Source: Bryopsis sp. KO-2023
Taxonomy: Eukaryota > Chlorophyta > Ulvophyceae > Bryopsidales > Bryopsidaceae
Direction of reading: 5' to 3'
NCBI GenBank assembly: GCA_030272585.1
Contig: BSYQ01000012.1
Coordinates: forward strand, 1,860,001-1,924,000
Length of the DNA: 64,000 nt
Shown here: one piece after another, positions 1 through 10,860 of the stretch
Layout of the letters: every line of letters begins with the position of its first letter
How positions within the stretch are numbered: position 1 is the first letter of the stretch
Notes under the pieces: model-generated
What the model was told of the DNA's origin: nothing
The model's database searches: none
The model's input: only the letters and a program-made list of their open reading frames with translations
Program-made: the position numbers and the translations under genes

Positions 1-1510
1 GTTTGTTTGCCAACGCAATCACGACAAGGTTCATGTGTACAAATAGACTGGTTTCCGTCGTTTTCACTTCCTCAAGCGTTTCGCAGTTTGGTTTTCGTTG
101 CTGGAATCGTCCGTTCGCTGATATTTTTTTTTCCAAGCGTTGGTTCCTCCAAAGAAGTTCGTTTTTCTTCACGTTTCTTTTTACAAGGTTCCCCTCCCCT
201 CCTGAGGTTCTTTGATTCAGTTGATAAAGAAAGAAGCGCAACGAACAATGCCCTTTCAGTCACAAAATCGCCACTCCAGCAACAAAAGAAATACAGCACC
301 TAATTCAACTCTTTGATAATCACTCAATTCACAACTCCAACGTCCCCTCTTGTATCGCTGACAGAATCACTCCCACTTCACTCCTCCTCCAGGGATTAGC
401 CCCAGTCAAACCACCCAAAAGTTTCCTCACAATTTTGAGCCTGGCACTCCCACATCGTTTCTATTTTGCGCCTTGTGTTCCAAATGGCGCTACCCAACGA
501 ATGCAATTGCCTGAGCTTCCCCATTCATCCCAGCTCATTGAGACGGGCAGGAAGATCAGCGATTTCTGCTTGGGTGTCTGGCGTCTCCCTTTCAGTCGAA
601 CACTTCCCTGAAAAAAAACACAATGTGCCCCAGCAATCGCTCCCCAACAGCAGCAGCATGGCTTCCATTCCCCCCTTCAAAGCTTTCCCCTGAATGATTT
701 GGGCCTCGCAAATTGCCCCCAACAATTTCCAGAAACAAGGCCCTCAACAATTTCCATTGATTCGACAGCAACAGGCAAGTTCCTCTTGAACCAAGAAAAC
801 ATCTTGGAACATCGACACCTCCACCAGGTGGGGTTTTTACTCACCCCCCCCCCCTTACATTGACGATCACTTTTCTACCGACATGCTTCAAGGGAGATTT
901 GTGTTCAACAAAAGCGGCACGTGTGGTAGACTTACCTCTGTTTTATTACTGTGATAGATTACCACAAATTTCGTCGACATCTTCTCAATGTCATTTGAGC
1001 TATTTTGATTGCTCTTGAACTTTTTTTGAAGGAACATAGCTCGATTGGTTGATTCGAACTTTCACAGAACTCCCAATTTGGGAAGGCACAACTGGCTGTC
1101 AAGTATCAGCAAATTTGGGTATTATCCAATGAAACAACCAGTTGTTCAGTCATTGTAACCCCATCAAGAGCAACATATTACATATTACATTATACAATTT
1201 GTCAGTTTGAATCAGTTTGAATCAACTTGATCAGATCAAAAAACAAGCAATTGATAACTTGAACCAACAAAACATAAAAAAATGTAGGAACATCAGAACC
1301 CCAACAACATTGTGTTGGAAGTCTACTGTTGCCCTGAATCAGAAAATAGGAACAGGTCCCTTGTATCATATATCAGAGAACCAATCGACATATTAACGAT
1401 TTACATCCAGCCTCCACCGTCAGCACTGCAAGAAGCATCAAACTGCAACGAGAAGGATACATTGATTAGGCAAAGAAGACACATAACACAAAAATGAAGA
1501 GCTGCCAGCA
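1..1510. other. Gene-poor leading segment
   Basis: Moderately AT-rich DNA with C, A and T homopolymer runs. Short open frames occur on both strands, but none has a recognisable domain, a signal peptide joined to a convincing splice donor, or coding-like composition. The 3' flank of the minus-strand glycine-rich gene must lie here. I see no RNA gene or transposon terminus. Confidence 0.5.
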
Positions 1511-1516
1511 ATGACC

Positions 1517-2217
1517 TTAAGCAAACTCACGCTTCCCGTAATATCTGTAATAGCTGTGGCGGCCTCCTCCTCCTCCACCACCACCACCACCACCGCCACC
1601 GCCGCCGCCGCCTCCTCCTCCTCCTCCGCCACCTCCGCCACCTCCGCCACCTCCGCCTCCGCCGCCGCCGCCTCCACCGCCGAGGAGTTTACGACCGCCA
1701 CCTCCTCCTCCGCCGCCACCTCCGCCACCTCCGCCGCCACCTCCTCCACCTCCGCCGCCGCCGCCTCCACCACCGCCGCCGCCGCCGCCGCCACCACCGC
1801 CTCCTCCACCTCCACCACCTCCGCCGCCTCCTCCGCCGCCTCCACCACCTCCGCCGCCCATTAAGCTGCGCTTGACTGCATCAAACCCAAAATGTCGCAA
1901 ATCACAAAAAGAAAAACGAAACTGCGAAGCCAGCACTGACACCTGAACGGAGACACGCACGTGTTCGTCCCCGACGATCATCGAGATCTGCAAAAAAAAG
2001 GCAAATGCAATCGATCAATCGCATGGTCGTTAGACAAGGTTCAGGCAACACGGTGCAGTCAAAATCACCGCGAGGACAAAGAAGGCCCCCAGTCTGCACT
2101 CAATCTAAAAATTCATTGAGGAAGCAAGCGGTGTCGAGCTCGTTAAATACCAGTGTCAGCATGGACAGCGAGAATGAACAACCCCGCCAATGCCACGGCA
2201 ATCAACTGCTTCGTCAT
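1517..2217 (-). CDS. Secreted poly-glycine protein (three exons)
   Basis: Model on the minus strand: exons 2217-2151, 1987-1943 and 1875-1517; all introns are GT-AG and phase 1; about 156 aa. Exon 1 encodes a signal peptide (MTKQLIAVALAGLFILAVHA). Exon 2 encodes a short basic segment with one Cys (RGRTRACLRS). Exon 3 encodes almost pure glycine, broken by GRKLLG, and ends in a Tyr/Arg-rich tail (GRHSYYRYYGKREFA). The signal peptide, phase-1/phase-1 linker exon and glycine-rich exon match the plus-strand glycine-rich genes at 50-61 kb, so I place it in that family as a divergent member. The likely role is structural, in the wall or secreted matrix; this is inferred from composition only. The GGN codon run reads on the plus strand as a CCG/CCT-rich microsatellite (about 1560-1858), which also opens long Ser/Ala/Thr frames there. 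The Gly frame is preferred because it alone joins to a signal peptide in phase. Confidence 0.72.
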
Positions 2218-2507
2218 TTGGGCAGGAAACAGACGTATTTCTTTCCAGCAATATTTTCAAATACGCTTTGTAAATCGCAACAGAAGAATTGGTTGTTTTT
2301 TTTTGCTGAAGCTTGCTGTGCAGCCTGTGTATTTATGTCGGCAGCTGGATGCGACTGTCTGATGAAGAGACGGCCCAACGACTGTAGTCTCTATCTGTCT
2401 CGCCCAAGAAGCGGTAACATCAACACCAGGACTCGTGCTGCGCACCACTCCTCGAACTCGACCTCGTTGTGTGAATCAACCTTGATTGATCTCTATCCAC
2501 CAAAGGT

Positions 2508-3235
2508 CTGTGGCCACATGTCAGACTTATCATGGTGTCATGGGAGTGTTGAGAGCCTTCTCTTTCACACCAAAACCAAATCGAACCAGAAAAATGCAGC
2601 AACTATAAACAAGGAGACTCCAGGTGGGGAATAATGACAGTACTTCCTTGGTGTTGTGCATGGATGGAACATGGTTCATCCTTCTCAACTGGTGGGTCCA
2701 GTTTACAATTGAAAGAAAAAAAGATGGGGGGGGGGACTGGGAAAAGCCTTGACCTCTTTCAGTTTCTAAAGAAACTTTCATTGGTTTTTGAATGTGATGG
2801 AGACAGCAAAAATGCTAGTGCAAAAGATGTGTGGTCAGCCTACAAATCCTTTTTGTGGATGGCAGCAACAAACTGACTGTTGCTGCACAATACAATACGT
2901 GTATATGTTGTATACAACATATTATATTAAACTGTGTTCTTCTGTCGATTGAAACCTCCAGTGACACAGGGAAATACAGTGCTGAACCTTGGCATAAAAC
3001 ACAAAAGATTTTCATTAAAAAAATAAGGGCTCGTTACAAATTTCTGGATGCAACACTACACGGTGGCGCAAAAGTGGTTGGTGAGGGACCACCCCCTAAA
3101 AACACCATATTCTGCGCACGAGAACCACCAACAAAACTTTGAAATCAAGCCTCTACTTCGCTTTACACATTACTTCATCTTTTTTTGACGCTACTCTCCG
3201 AGAGTAGCATGGCACGCATGTATACTTCAATCGAC
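2508..3235 (+). repeat. Dispersed repeat, copy 1
   Basis: This stretch is clearly homologous to 18508-19140, in the same orientation. Shared landmarks in the same order are GTGTTGAGAGCCTTCTC near the left end, TTGTGCATGGATGGAACATG, a run of G followed by ACTGGGAAAAG, the phrase CTTGACCTCTTTC, a clause CACCCCCT followed by AAAACACCATATTCTG, and CTACTTCGCTTT near the right end. The two copies differ by many substitutions and small indels, so they are old. I see no terminal inverted repeats, no target-site duplication I can defend and no long open frame. A non-autonomous element is the likeliest explanation. The element boundaries are approximate. Confidence 0.7.
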
Positions 3236-3542
3236 AATATTGCAAAAGCCCCAGAATCCCTCGCCGACTTCTGAATAGGCGTCTGTGTTTTTTCTATTCA
3301 CTTTTTTTTGTGCTATTCATGTGAAGGCGACATCGTTTTTATTTATCCCTTTTATCCGTTTTGATCTTTTATTCTATTAGTTTTTTTATTTACGAGGGAA
3401 AAAATGGTGGGTTTTTTCCATAGGCGCAACCAGGATTTCAGGGAAGGGGGCCCACAAGTTTTTCTGGGGGCCCAATTGTTTTTTAGGGGGTAAGAAACAG
3501 TTGGTTGAGGCATGGTGTTGTAGATTTCCAAGGTAATTTTTT

Positions 3543-4211
3543 TTATTTCCCTCGCTCCTTGACTTTTTTGCGGGGTTTCAAAAATCTGCCATGAGGTCTG
3601 CTTCCGCTTTCTGAAGGTTCGCCTCCACGTCTTGGATCACGTCCGCATCCGCCCGTAAGACTTTCTTGTGGGCCTGGAAGTAACAGGACACCACAGTTCA
3701 CATCTGGATGCATGCATGCATGGGGAGGAGAAAGAATGCATCGCCAACTGAAACTCATCCCAAGATTGACGCATACCAGAAGGTCTTCGAGCCTCTCTTT
3801 CTCCCCGAGCTCAACCTCTATGATGTCTTGGAGGCTCAGGACCGGGATTTCAGCCTGAATAGTGAAAAGCCGCACATGCCGAGCTCAGGTCGAAGACGTC
3901 ACAGCGGAGAACACCCATCTTGATCCCACTGGGTCTTTCACGACATTGCTGAGCGAAGGATAGGCGCTTTTTCGGCTTAATGTCGATGCCTTGAACGAAA
4001 AGCTTGTGGAGAAAATTACTTGGGGAGCCGGGAGCGGGGCCGCTGGAACCGCTTGAACCGCTGGGACGGCTGGGACCGCTGGAACCGGTGGAACCGCTTG
4101 CTGGCGTCGGCGATTCGCCCAAAGGGCGCACCCTACGGCGATCGCCGAAGTTGGGATCCTACGTCGGAAAAATGTCAATAGTTGCCTCAACGCCTGCAAC
4201 TTTTTCTCCAA
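3543..4211 (-). pseudogene. Decayed coding remnant, unrecognised
   Basis: A GC-rich island on the minus strand contains two overlapping open frames that together look like one frameshifted coding sequence. The upstream part (4211 downward) begins MEKKLQALRQLLTFFRRR, continues into a PAVPAV repeat, and in another frame reads FLHKLFVQGIDIKPKKRLSF. The downstream part (3875-3543) reads LSLQDIIEVELGEKERLEDL. No ATG-to-stop frame covers the whole, and I recognise no domain. The neighbouring sequence at 3421-3490 contains GGGGGCCCAAT-type stretches of repeat character. A degenerate transposon protein is possible; so is a fragment of a host gene. Confidence 0.3.
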
Positions 4212-5090
4212 CTCGTGTTGCCGGCGGCAACACCGTGTTTCTGATAATATCTATTTGACTTGATGCTGATCCACGATACAAACAATATGTCCGATTAAAC
4301 AGTCGCTTGCCTTGTTGTCATAAGATTGATTTCTGGGGGGAAAGAAACCATCGTACAATGTACAACATGTTGCTTGATTTCAGGGCTGTGTTATTGAACT
4401 CTTTTCTAATTTTTCCAAACAAAACAGATCTCCTTTCAAAGCCTACATCAATGTGATTGGAAACCGAAACCGAAACGCACTATCGTTTTGATAAAAAAAA
4501 ACTGATCCGTTCTTGGTTGGTCAAGTTGACATTGGCCTTATCCCTTCTGCTGTAGATTCTGGATAAAAACAAGAAAACCATATATTTTTTTAACAGTACC
4601 AACCCGCTACAAAACATACATTCAAGTTCTGACACAGATTTTAATTGTGTACCTTTGTATTTGTGTGGAGCTTATCGTTATATCATTACTTTAACATGTA
4701 AATACTGATACTCCAGAATCATACCCCAGTTGCGAAACCACGTTGTGTACTAAACGCTTTTTCGTGAAAGTTGTCCAAAGTTCCACAAAGTTCCATTAAA
4801 AATGCTTTCCTCAGTTTTTGTCAAGCATGCGAAACGCCACACCATTTCCGCCAAATTGATCGACTACTCAACAAATACTGTATATCTGTGTGAGTGCAAG
4901 TGTGATCCGCACCATCCCCTGCACCGCAAGGTAATATCCCCCATAAAGTATGTGTTCGTGCTTACATCTTCGCTCCACCATACAATTATCAAGCCAAATT
5001 ATGTGTCTGTGTGTTTTTAGTTTTTCATGTGTGCCTTGCCTTGTTCTCCTTGGAGTTTGCACGACAGACCTGCCTTCTTGGTTCCAGACG

Positions 5091-5178
5091 GGTTGGGTGG
5101 TCTAGTCTGGTCAAGACATCGCACTCCAGCTTCGATTGCAGGAAGCGGAAAACGGGGGTTCGAATCCCTCCCCAACCC
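5091..5178 (+). tRNA. tRNA-like element with intact Pol III boxes
   Basis: A 7-bp acceptor-like stem (GGTTGGG with CCCAACC) encloses a canonical D arm (GTCT-AGTCTGGTCA-AGAC), a box A match (TGGTCTAGTCTGG), and a T arm with box B (GGTTCGAATCC). The middle is irregular. The best 7-base loop with T33 is TTCGATT (anticodon CGA, Ser) flanked by CCAGC and GCAGG, but 8 extra bases then separate it from the D arm. An alternative fold places CCA in the loop. The 3' half, including flanking bases, is similar to 19140-19190. The element may therefore be a tRNA-derived SINE head rather than a functional tRNA. Confidence 0.4.
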
Positions 5179-5531
5179 CATGGTCGGCTTTCTTGACCCG
5201 GGCTTTCTTTGCCCATTCAAGTTTGTATGAAAGACCAGTCCTCTTCGTTCTAGACGGGTTGGGTTGTAAGAAACCTGCTCGAGAAACGTTCTCGTTTCAT
5301 CAGATCGTGTTGCGAAGAGATGGTTTTCTTCAAGTTTGAATTGTTTAATTTTCTCTCAGTTTCGCACCACGAAACTAGCCAGTAAGCCTACCAACCAACT
5401 CCCTGGTGTTGGGACTAATGATTCGTTGCAAGAGAAGCTTGGCATGAAACAACAACAACAAAAATTACACACACAGAAGCCGCTCGGCATGAAACCGATG
5501 TTCGAATGCAATTCATTTATGTGAGACATGT

Positions 5532-8264
5532 ATGTTAACTGGCCTTCGAGTTATGAATGGCCGAATAGCAGGTGATTTATTGGGGGAGTGTACGTTCTGT
5601 TCTCAATCCTCTGGGTCGATTTCAGTTTTAGATTTCTTTATTGGGTCTCAGAATTTTTGGGAGTTTTCTCCAGTTTTACGGGTTGCCGATGAATGGTCTG
5701 TTTCTGACCACAAGTGGATTTCTTTACGGTGGTTGATTGATGCCGTGGGTGGTTGTGTACAGCCCCCGCGGCGAGTAATTTGGTCTAAGGATAGTCCTGA
5801 TAGGTTTTGGGAAGGTTTTTCGGTTAAATTGCCACTCATTTTGCAAGCTATTCGGGAGTCGTCTACAGTTGACGAGGCTTTTTTGGCTCTTAAGACTCAT
5901 GTGGATAGTTTACTGACATGGGGCTCCCAGAAATCTTCTCGATGCCAACCTTGGTTTGATAGGGACTGTTATCATGCACGCCAAGTCTACCGTCGTGCTT
6001 GCAGAACTAATGGTGGATCAGATTATGCACGGGTTTTGCGTAATCGGTTTTATTCGTTGCTGCGGACTAAGAGGAAAGCGTATTCTTCCTCTCAAGGTAA
6101 AAGGATGACCTCATTATACTATGAGGACCCCAAACGTTTTTTCCGCCTTTTTTATCCCCGAAATCGCTCTGGTTGTGAGAGAAACTGTATTTCCTTACTT
6201 GAGTGGGAGCAATATTATAAAACTTTTTTTAGTCCTATGAGTGATTTGAGGGATTTTCGAACCGATTCTACTGGGTTTTTTCCTCCTGATGTGGTTATGT
6301 CCCCTTCTCAATTACTTTCTTTGTCTAGGCCAGTTGAGATTGAGGAGATTAATAGTGCTATTTTGAAGTTAAAACATGGTCGGGCTTCCGGTCATGATCT
6401 TTGGCCATCTACTCTCTTTAGAAATGATTGCGAGCCTCTGAGATTAGCTTGGTGTGAAGTACTATCTACCCTTTTTTCTAGATGTTTACAAGAGGAAGCA
6501 GTTCCATTTTCCTGGTTATTAGGTGAACTTGTTCCAGTCTATAAAGGCAAAGGTAGTCGCCTTGATCCCTCCAGTTTTAGGCCGTTGACTATTAGTCCTC
6601 ATATATACAAGCTTTTTGCTTATGTACTTTTGAATCGTGTCCAAGATCCCTTTTCTACGATTAGACATGTTTGTCAAGGGGGTTTTGGTAAATTTTGCTT
6701 ACCGGAATTTTTTGTCTTCTCGGTTTGGGCTCTTATTTTTCTGTCAAAAAAATCTAAGAAGGGGTTAATTTTAATCTTCTTAGATTTATTAAAAGCCTTT
6801 GATCGAGTTTCTCATCCCCATCTCTTTTTTGAGTTAGCAAGGACTGGGGTGCCAGACAAGATTTTGAAGGTTTTGGCTTTTATTTATGCGAATGCTATAT
6901 CTCGAGTTCGATGTACTTCTGGTGTTTCGAATAATTTTATTCAAGGTAGAGGGGTACGTCAGGGTTGTCCTCTTAGTCCGGAATTATATAAGGCTTATCA
7001 TGATAATTTGATTCGTGCTATTGAACATTCTGGGATTAGACCTATTTCTTTTGATAATGTATGTATTCCGGCGTTAGCGTTTGCTGATGATACTATGATT
7101 CCGATTCAGTATACGGAAGATTTGAATTGTCTTAATGACGCTTTAGCGGGTTGTTCTGCTAGTTGGGGGATTGCTGAGAACGTTTCGAAAAGGGGTGTGG
7201 TGGTGATTAACTTTCCTAATGTTCATGGAGTACAGATTGGTGATTCTTTTATAACGGCTACTAAAACTTTTCGCTATTTAGGGGGTTTTTTTGGTACTGG
7301 GTCAAACATTTTCTTACCGCACTTTCAACATATTGGTCGTAAAATGTCTTCTTCTCTTGGATTGCTTTATAGTCATTTGTCGAAACATAAAATTGAAGAT
7401 CCTCGGGTTAAATATAATTTGTTTAAACAATTCGTTTTTGGTTCAATAAATTTTGGGAGTGCTATTTGGTATTTGTTTTTGACTAAAGGACAGAGGGATT
7501 CGCTTGAGCGGTCTCATTTGGCTTTTTTACGGTTTTGTTTAAATTTGCCTCGGCGTGCTCCCACGGAGGTGTTATATGCGGATATGGGGACTTACCCTTT
7601 AGAGTTTTTTTTTAGGCGTCTAATTTTTAGATTCTGGAATAAACTTTTTTCTCTTCCTGAGGAACATCCATCTAAGGCTATTTTTAATAGTCTTTTGGAT
7701 GAACATAGGTGTGGTTCGTCTTGGGTGGTCAGGGTTGAGTCTTTGGTGAAAGAGCACTTAATTTCTTTTTCTGGAAAGAGCATTATTGATATTAGGCTGT
7801 GGTCTTCTAATTTTAAGAATCATTTTTCGAGGTTGACTTTTTCGTCGGAGAAGTCCCATGTTCGATATTTTTTTAGTCAAATCAAACGGAATATTCGATT
7901 CTTGGATTGCCTTTCTGTCCTTTCGACAAGTTCTCTGCGAAAAATTTATTGTGCCTTTCGGGCGGGGGTTCATGGTCTTCAGGTAGATTCGGGTCGGTTA
8001 CAACATCCTCTTGTGGTGCGGGAATTACGATTCTGCAGGGTATGTGGTTTTGGGGTAGTGGAGGATGAGTTCCATTTTCTTTATGTGTGTCCGGCATATA
8101 ATTTTTTGCGTATTCGCTGGTCAGAGTTTTTCCGTTGTCGCAATCTTTTCTTTCTCTTCAATAGGGTTGATCAGATTAAGGTTGCACGTATGTTGAAGGA
8201 TTTTTTCCTCTTACGGAGGGCTGTCTTGTGTATTCGGGAGAACAATGCTGCGGGTTCTTCTTAA
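5532..8264 (+). CDS. LINE ORF2 protein (endonuclease remnant, RT, zinc knuckle)
   Basis: A 910-residue uninterrupted frame. Residues 1 to about 60 match the C-terminal end of an exonuclease/endonuclease/phosphatase (APE-type) domain: a GLRVMNGR start, a short SVLDFFIGS strand, and the terminal SDH triad element near residue 58. The reverse transcriptase follows: LVPVYKGKGS and FRPLTISPHIYKL near residue 335, FLDLLKAFDRVSH, RGVRQGCPLSPELY, and the catalytic FADD box at residues 517-520. A Cys/His knuckle (CRVCGF, then HFLYVC) sits near residue 835. The protein would copy element RNA at nicked target DNA. Because the endonuclease N-terminus is missing, this copy is probably not autonomous. The first Met is simply the first in the truncated frame, not a native start. 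Confidence 0.9.
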   Translation: MLTGLRVMNGRIAGDLLGECTFCSQSSGSISVLDFFIGSQNFWEFSPVLRVADEWSVSDHKWISLRWLIDAVGGCVQPPRRVIWSKDSPDRFWEGFSVKLPLILQAIRESSTVDEAFLALKTHVDSLLTWGSQKSSRCQPWFDRDCYHARQVYRRACRTNGGSDYARVLRNRFYSLLRTKRKAYSSSQGKRMTSLYYEDPKRFFRLFYPRNRSGCERNCISLLEWEQYYKTFFSPMSDLRDFRTDSTGFFPPDVVMSPSQLLSLSRPVEIEEINSAILKLKHGRASGHDLWPSTLFRNDCEPLRLAWCEVLSTLFSRCLQEEAVPFSWLLGELVPVYKGKGSRLDPSSFRPLTISPHIYKLFAYVLLNRVQDPFSTIRHVCQGGFGKFCLPEFFVFSVWALIFLSKKSKKGLILIFLDLLKAFDRVSHPHLFFELARTGVPDKILKVLAFIYANAISRVRCTSGVSNNFIQGRGVRQGCPLSPELYKAYHDNLIRAIEHSGIRPISFDNVCIPALAFADDTMIPIQYTEDLNCLNDALAGCSASWGIAENVSKRGVVVINFPNVHGVQIGDSFITATKTFRYLGGFFGTGSNIFLPHFQHIGRKMSSSLGLLYSHLSKHKIEDPRVKYNLFKQFVFGSINFGSAIWYLFLTKGQRDSLERSHLAFLRFCLNLPRRAPTEVLYADMGTYPLEFFFRRLIFRFWNKLFSLPEEHPSKAIFNSLLDEHRCGSSWVVRVESLVKEHLISFSGKSIIDIRLWSSNFKNHFSRLTFSSEKSHVRYFFSQIKRNIRFLDCLSVLSTSSLRKIYCAFRAGVHGLQVDSGRLQHPLVVRELRFCRVCGFGVVEDEFHFLYVCPAYNFLRIRWSEFFRCRNLFFLFNRVDQIKVARMLKDFFLLRRAVLCIRENNAAGSS

Positions 8265-8664
8265 ACATGATGCTGCTCGAGTTCCGACTCGGGCTTCCTT
8301 GGGTTCGGCGGGCTATGACCTTTACTCGCCCCAGGATTATGTTATTCCAGCTTGGAATAACGGTCTGGTTGATATGGGTGTGGCGGTTGAAATCCCTCAA
8401 GGTTATTATGGTCGGTTGGAAATTCGTTCGGGTCTCTGTGCCAGGTTCAAGTTATTTCTGGGTGCTGGGGTTATTGACAGTGACTATAGGGGTTCTTTGA
8501 TTGCGGTTCTTTTTAACTTCTCCTCTGAAGATTTTTACATTAAAGCGGGTGATAGGGTGGTTCAATTACTTTTGGAAAAAATTGTTACTCCTCAAGTAAT
8601 TATTGCAGATTCTTTGTCCCTTACGGATCGTGGTTTGGGTAGTTTTGGGTCTACCGGCAGTTAG
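8245..8664 (+). CDS. dUTPase encoded by the LINE
   Basis: 139 residues with all five motifs of the trimeric dUTP diphosphatase family in order: motif 1 GSAGYDLYS (20-28), motif 2 around RSGLC (61-65), motif 3 GAGVIDSDYRG (73-83, with the catalytic Asp at 78 and substrate Tyr at 81), motif 4 near GDRVVQLLLEKI (102-113), and motif 5 RGLGSFGSTG (129-138). The enzyme converts dUTP to dUMP and pyrophosphate, and would limit uracil incorporation during cDNA synthesis. The ATG lies 20 nt upstream of the end of ORF2, in another frame, which suggests stop-restart or a frameshift. The last motif has Ser where Gly is usual (GSFGS rather than GGFGS). dUTPase domains are known in retroviruses and some retrotransposons. 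The gene looks intact. Confidence 0.92.
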   Translation: MLRVLLKHDAARVPTRASLGSAGYDLYSPQDYVIPAWNNGLVDMGVAVEIPQGYYGRLEIRSGLCARFKLFLGAGVIDSDYRGSLIAVLFNFSSEDFYIKAGDRVVQLLLEKIVTPQVIIADSLSLTDRGLGSFGSTGS

Positions 8665-8883
8665 TGCCTGATGCTCTGTGTTTTTTGTTTTTTTTGTTTT
8701 TGTTTGTTTTTTGGTTCCAAACATTCGTCTGTTCACATTGGTGTACATTTTTCCGCAATAGAAGCTAATTACACAAGTCCGTATTTATGTCCACAATCCA
8801 TCAACCTCAAACCGCAATAGAAGCTAATTACACAAGTCCGTATTTATGTCCACAATCCATCAACCTCAAACCCAATACTGTGT

Positions 8884-10473
8884 CTACCCTCGATCAAAAG
8901 CAAAAGAATCAAACGACAAAGAAGATCGCTCCAAAAAAGCGTTACCCTGAGGCCGATGTAAAGAAAGAGAGAGCTGCTGCCACGCTCTTTCAACAACAAC
9001 TGAAACCGGGAGATCTTGACAAGTCGCAACTGCGCGGGATAAAGAACGAATCAAATGACCACTGTCCGAAGAAAACCCGCCAAAAGACTCGGCCGCAAAA
9101 CAGATAAAATCAAACCCCAAACGATGACATTTCTCAGCCACTTGAGCCTTGCGATCCACACAACGTAAAATGCCCGCCCCCGCTTCGCGAGTAGCCCGAG
9201 CCAAAGTGGCTTGCTGTAAAGGATGCGAAACAGTGACATCAATAACACACGCCTTACCATGCCGCCAAGACGGAAAAAATACGTCGGCCGGACGCTCAAA
9301 AGAAGAATCTACGTGCAACTCCATGCGAGGACGCACACCCGCCGACCGAGAAAAATGGAACAAAAAGTTCCGGATACTATTATGACGAGCCAAAACACTG
9401 CCCCCCACTTGGCACATGATAGCATGATCACCAAAAACATCCATGGACGAATGACACATGGGACAAACAGCGCCATCCTCATACATGGGGAGACCCAACC
9501 GCCATCGTAATAAAATATTGAACGCCGCCGAAGAAAGCTCCGTCCCCAACGCCTGATTAGGCAAAGCAGAAAGGTAAGCCCCAGAATAAGGAAGAGAGAG
9601 ACTTCGCAAACGCGCCTCATCCCGCCGGAACCCTTGACGCAAAAGAGCATCAAACCGCCGCTCCCCAACCAGCAACGTCAACGCTTTCTGGGTAACCTGC
9701 TCCTTCGCGAACCACTCCTCGGGGGAACTGAGTGCTGCTGGCGGCAAAATATCATCAAGTTGCACAGCGGCAAAGCTCCACGAAGGATGGTTTGAAGAAA
9801 AAGAAACCCCCGAAAGAATCGACAAATCATGACGAACAAAATGTAGAGAAGAAAAATAGGCTACTGCATGAAACCAACTTCCAGCCGAAATCCCAAGTCC
9901 CCCACTACGAACCGGCAGGCTGGTTTGCAACCAAGCCATCGAAGATAAAGATAAACAAAAAAACTGTTCCATAGAATCCCGTAACAAACCATCAAAGCGG
10001 TCCAAGAAGTGTTGGACACTGCTATACAAACAAGGAGGAGTAGTGCGAAAAAGATGCACCACTCGACATGCCCCTAAACAGGAGCGCAAAAAAAGAAATT
10101 GTAGCTGAGAATCAGCAACCTCAGAAATACACTCAACCAACGACTTAACTTGCTCATATCGACGATCCAAAAACGGTGTAACCCACTCATCAGACCCAAA
10201 CGGGGCCCCCAACACATCCGCCCCCCAACAAGTACCAAACGAACGTGACAATTCCCTAGGAAGCGAATCCGCGGAAGGAGCTGAAGGCCAAAAGAGTTCA
10301 CATTTGTGACGATTAATGTGAATCCCATGATGGGGGCCTAAATCACAAAGAAACTGAAAAAAACTGGACACTTGGTCAACTGGACCCCCAATGGTGCCGT
10401 CATCTAAATACCATAAATCCAAAGGAACAGAACACACTTCTCGAACTTCTTGAAGCACCTTTTCCAAACCCAA
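8884..10473 (-). pseudogene. 5'-truncated RT-endonuclease ORF (largest array copy)
   Basis: A 529-residue open frame in the longest array copy. It begins inside the reverse transcriptase palm, with catalytic YLDD at residues 22-25, followed by thumb and connector sequence. A Cys/His cluster (CPMCHSS, then GDHAIMC) lies near residues 345-365. Next comes a block of RPADV, a Gly-Lys turn and DVTVSHPL near 395-425, the layout of a PD-(D/E)XK restriction-like nuclease at the C-terminus of RLE-type non-LTR elements. This is a different lineage from the 5.5-8.7 kb LINE, which has an APE-type endonuclease. The fingers part of the RT and anything upstream is missing, so the copy is dead as an autonomous element. 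The first Met shown is internal. Confidence 0.8.
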
Positions 10474-10484
10474 AGAAAATAAAA

Positions 10485-10858
10485 ATAGAAGCTAATTACA
10501 CAAGTCCGTATTTATGTCCACAATCCATCAACCTCAAACCCAATACTGTGTCTACCCTCGATCAAAAGCAAAAGAATCAAACGACAAAGAAGATCGCTCC
10601 AAAAAAGCGTTACCCTGAGGCCGATGTAAAGAAAGAGAGAGCTGCTGCCACGCTCTTTCAACAACAACTGAAACCGGGAGATCTTGACAAGTCGCAACTG
10701 CGCGGGATAAAGAACGAATCAAATGACCACTGTCCGAAGAAAACCCGCCAAAAGACTCGGCCGCAAAACAGATAAAATCAAACCCCAAACGATGACATTT
10801 CTCAGCCACTTGAGCCTTGCGATCCACACAACGTAAAATGCCCGCCCCCGCTTCGCGT
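10485..10858 (-). mobile_element. Array copy, 3'-terminal ~370 bp
   Basis: Repeats the 3' end of the element, with a 91-codon fragment of the C-terminal frame. It breaks off after the codons near CVDRKAQVAEK. The truncation joins the next copy through GTGTAAAAATAGAAGC on the plus strand. Confidence 0.85.
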
Positions 10859-10860
10859 GT

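Larger units (their letters stand above)
5525..8755 (+). mobile_element. 5'-truncated LINE with ORF2 and dUTPase ORF
   Basis: A non-LTR retrotransposon on the plus strand, cut off at its 5' side inside the apurinic-like endonuclease domain, so ORF1 and most of the endonuclease are missing. It carries a long reverse transcriptase frame (5532-8264) and an overlapping dUTPase frame (8245-8664). The roughly 90-bp 3' tail is T-rich (runs of GTTTTT) with no poly(A). Its 3' boundary is taken at the start of the opposite-strand LINE array at about 8757. The frames are unbroken, which implies a fairly recent insertion. Codon choice is AT-rich, unlike the host genes here. Confidence 0.85.

Noticed and set aside
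1511-1864. Plus-strand Ala/Ser/Thr-rich open frame of 117 codons
   Set aside because: It is the reverse of the poly-Gly exon; the repeat keeps all frames open. Only the minus Gly frame links in phase to a signal peptide exon.
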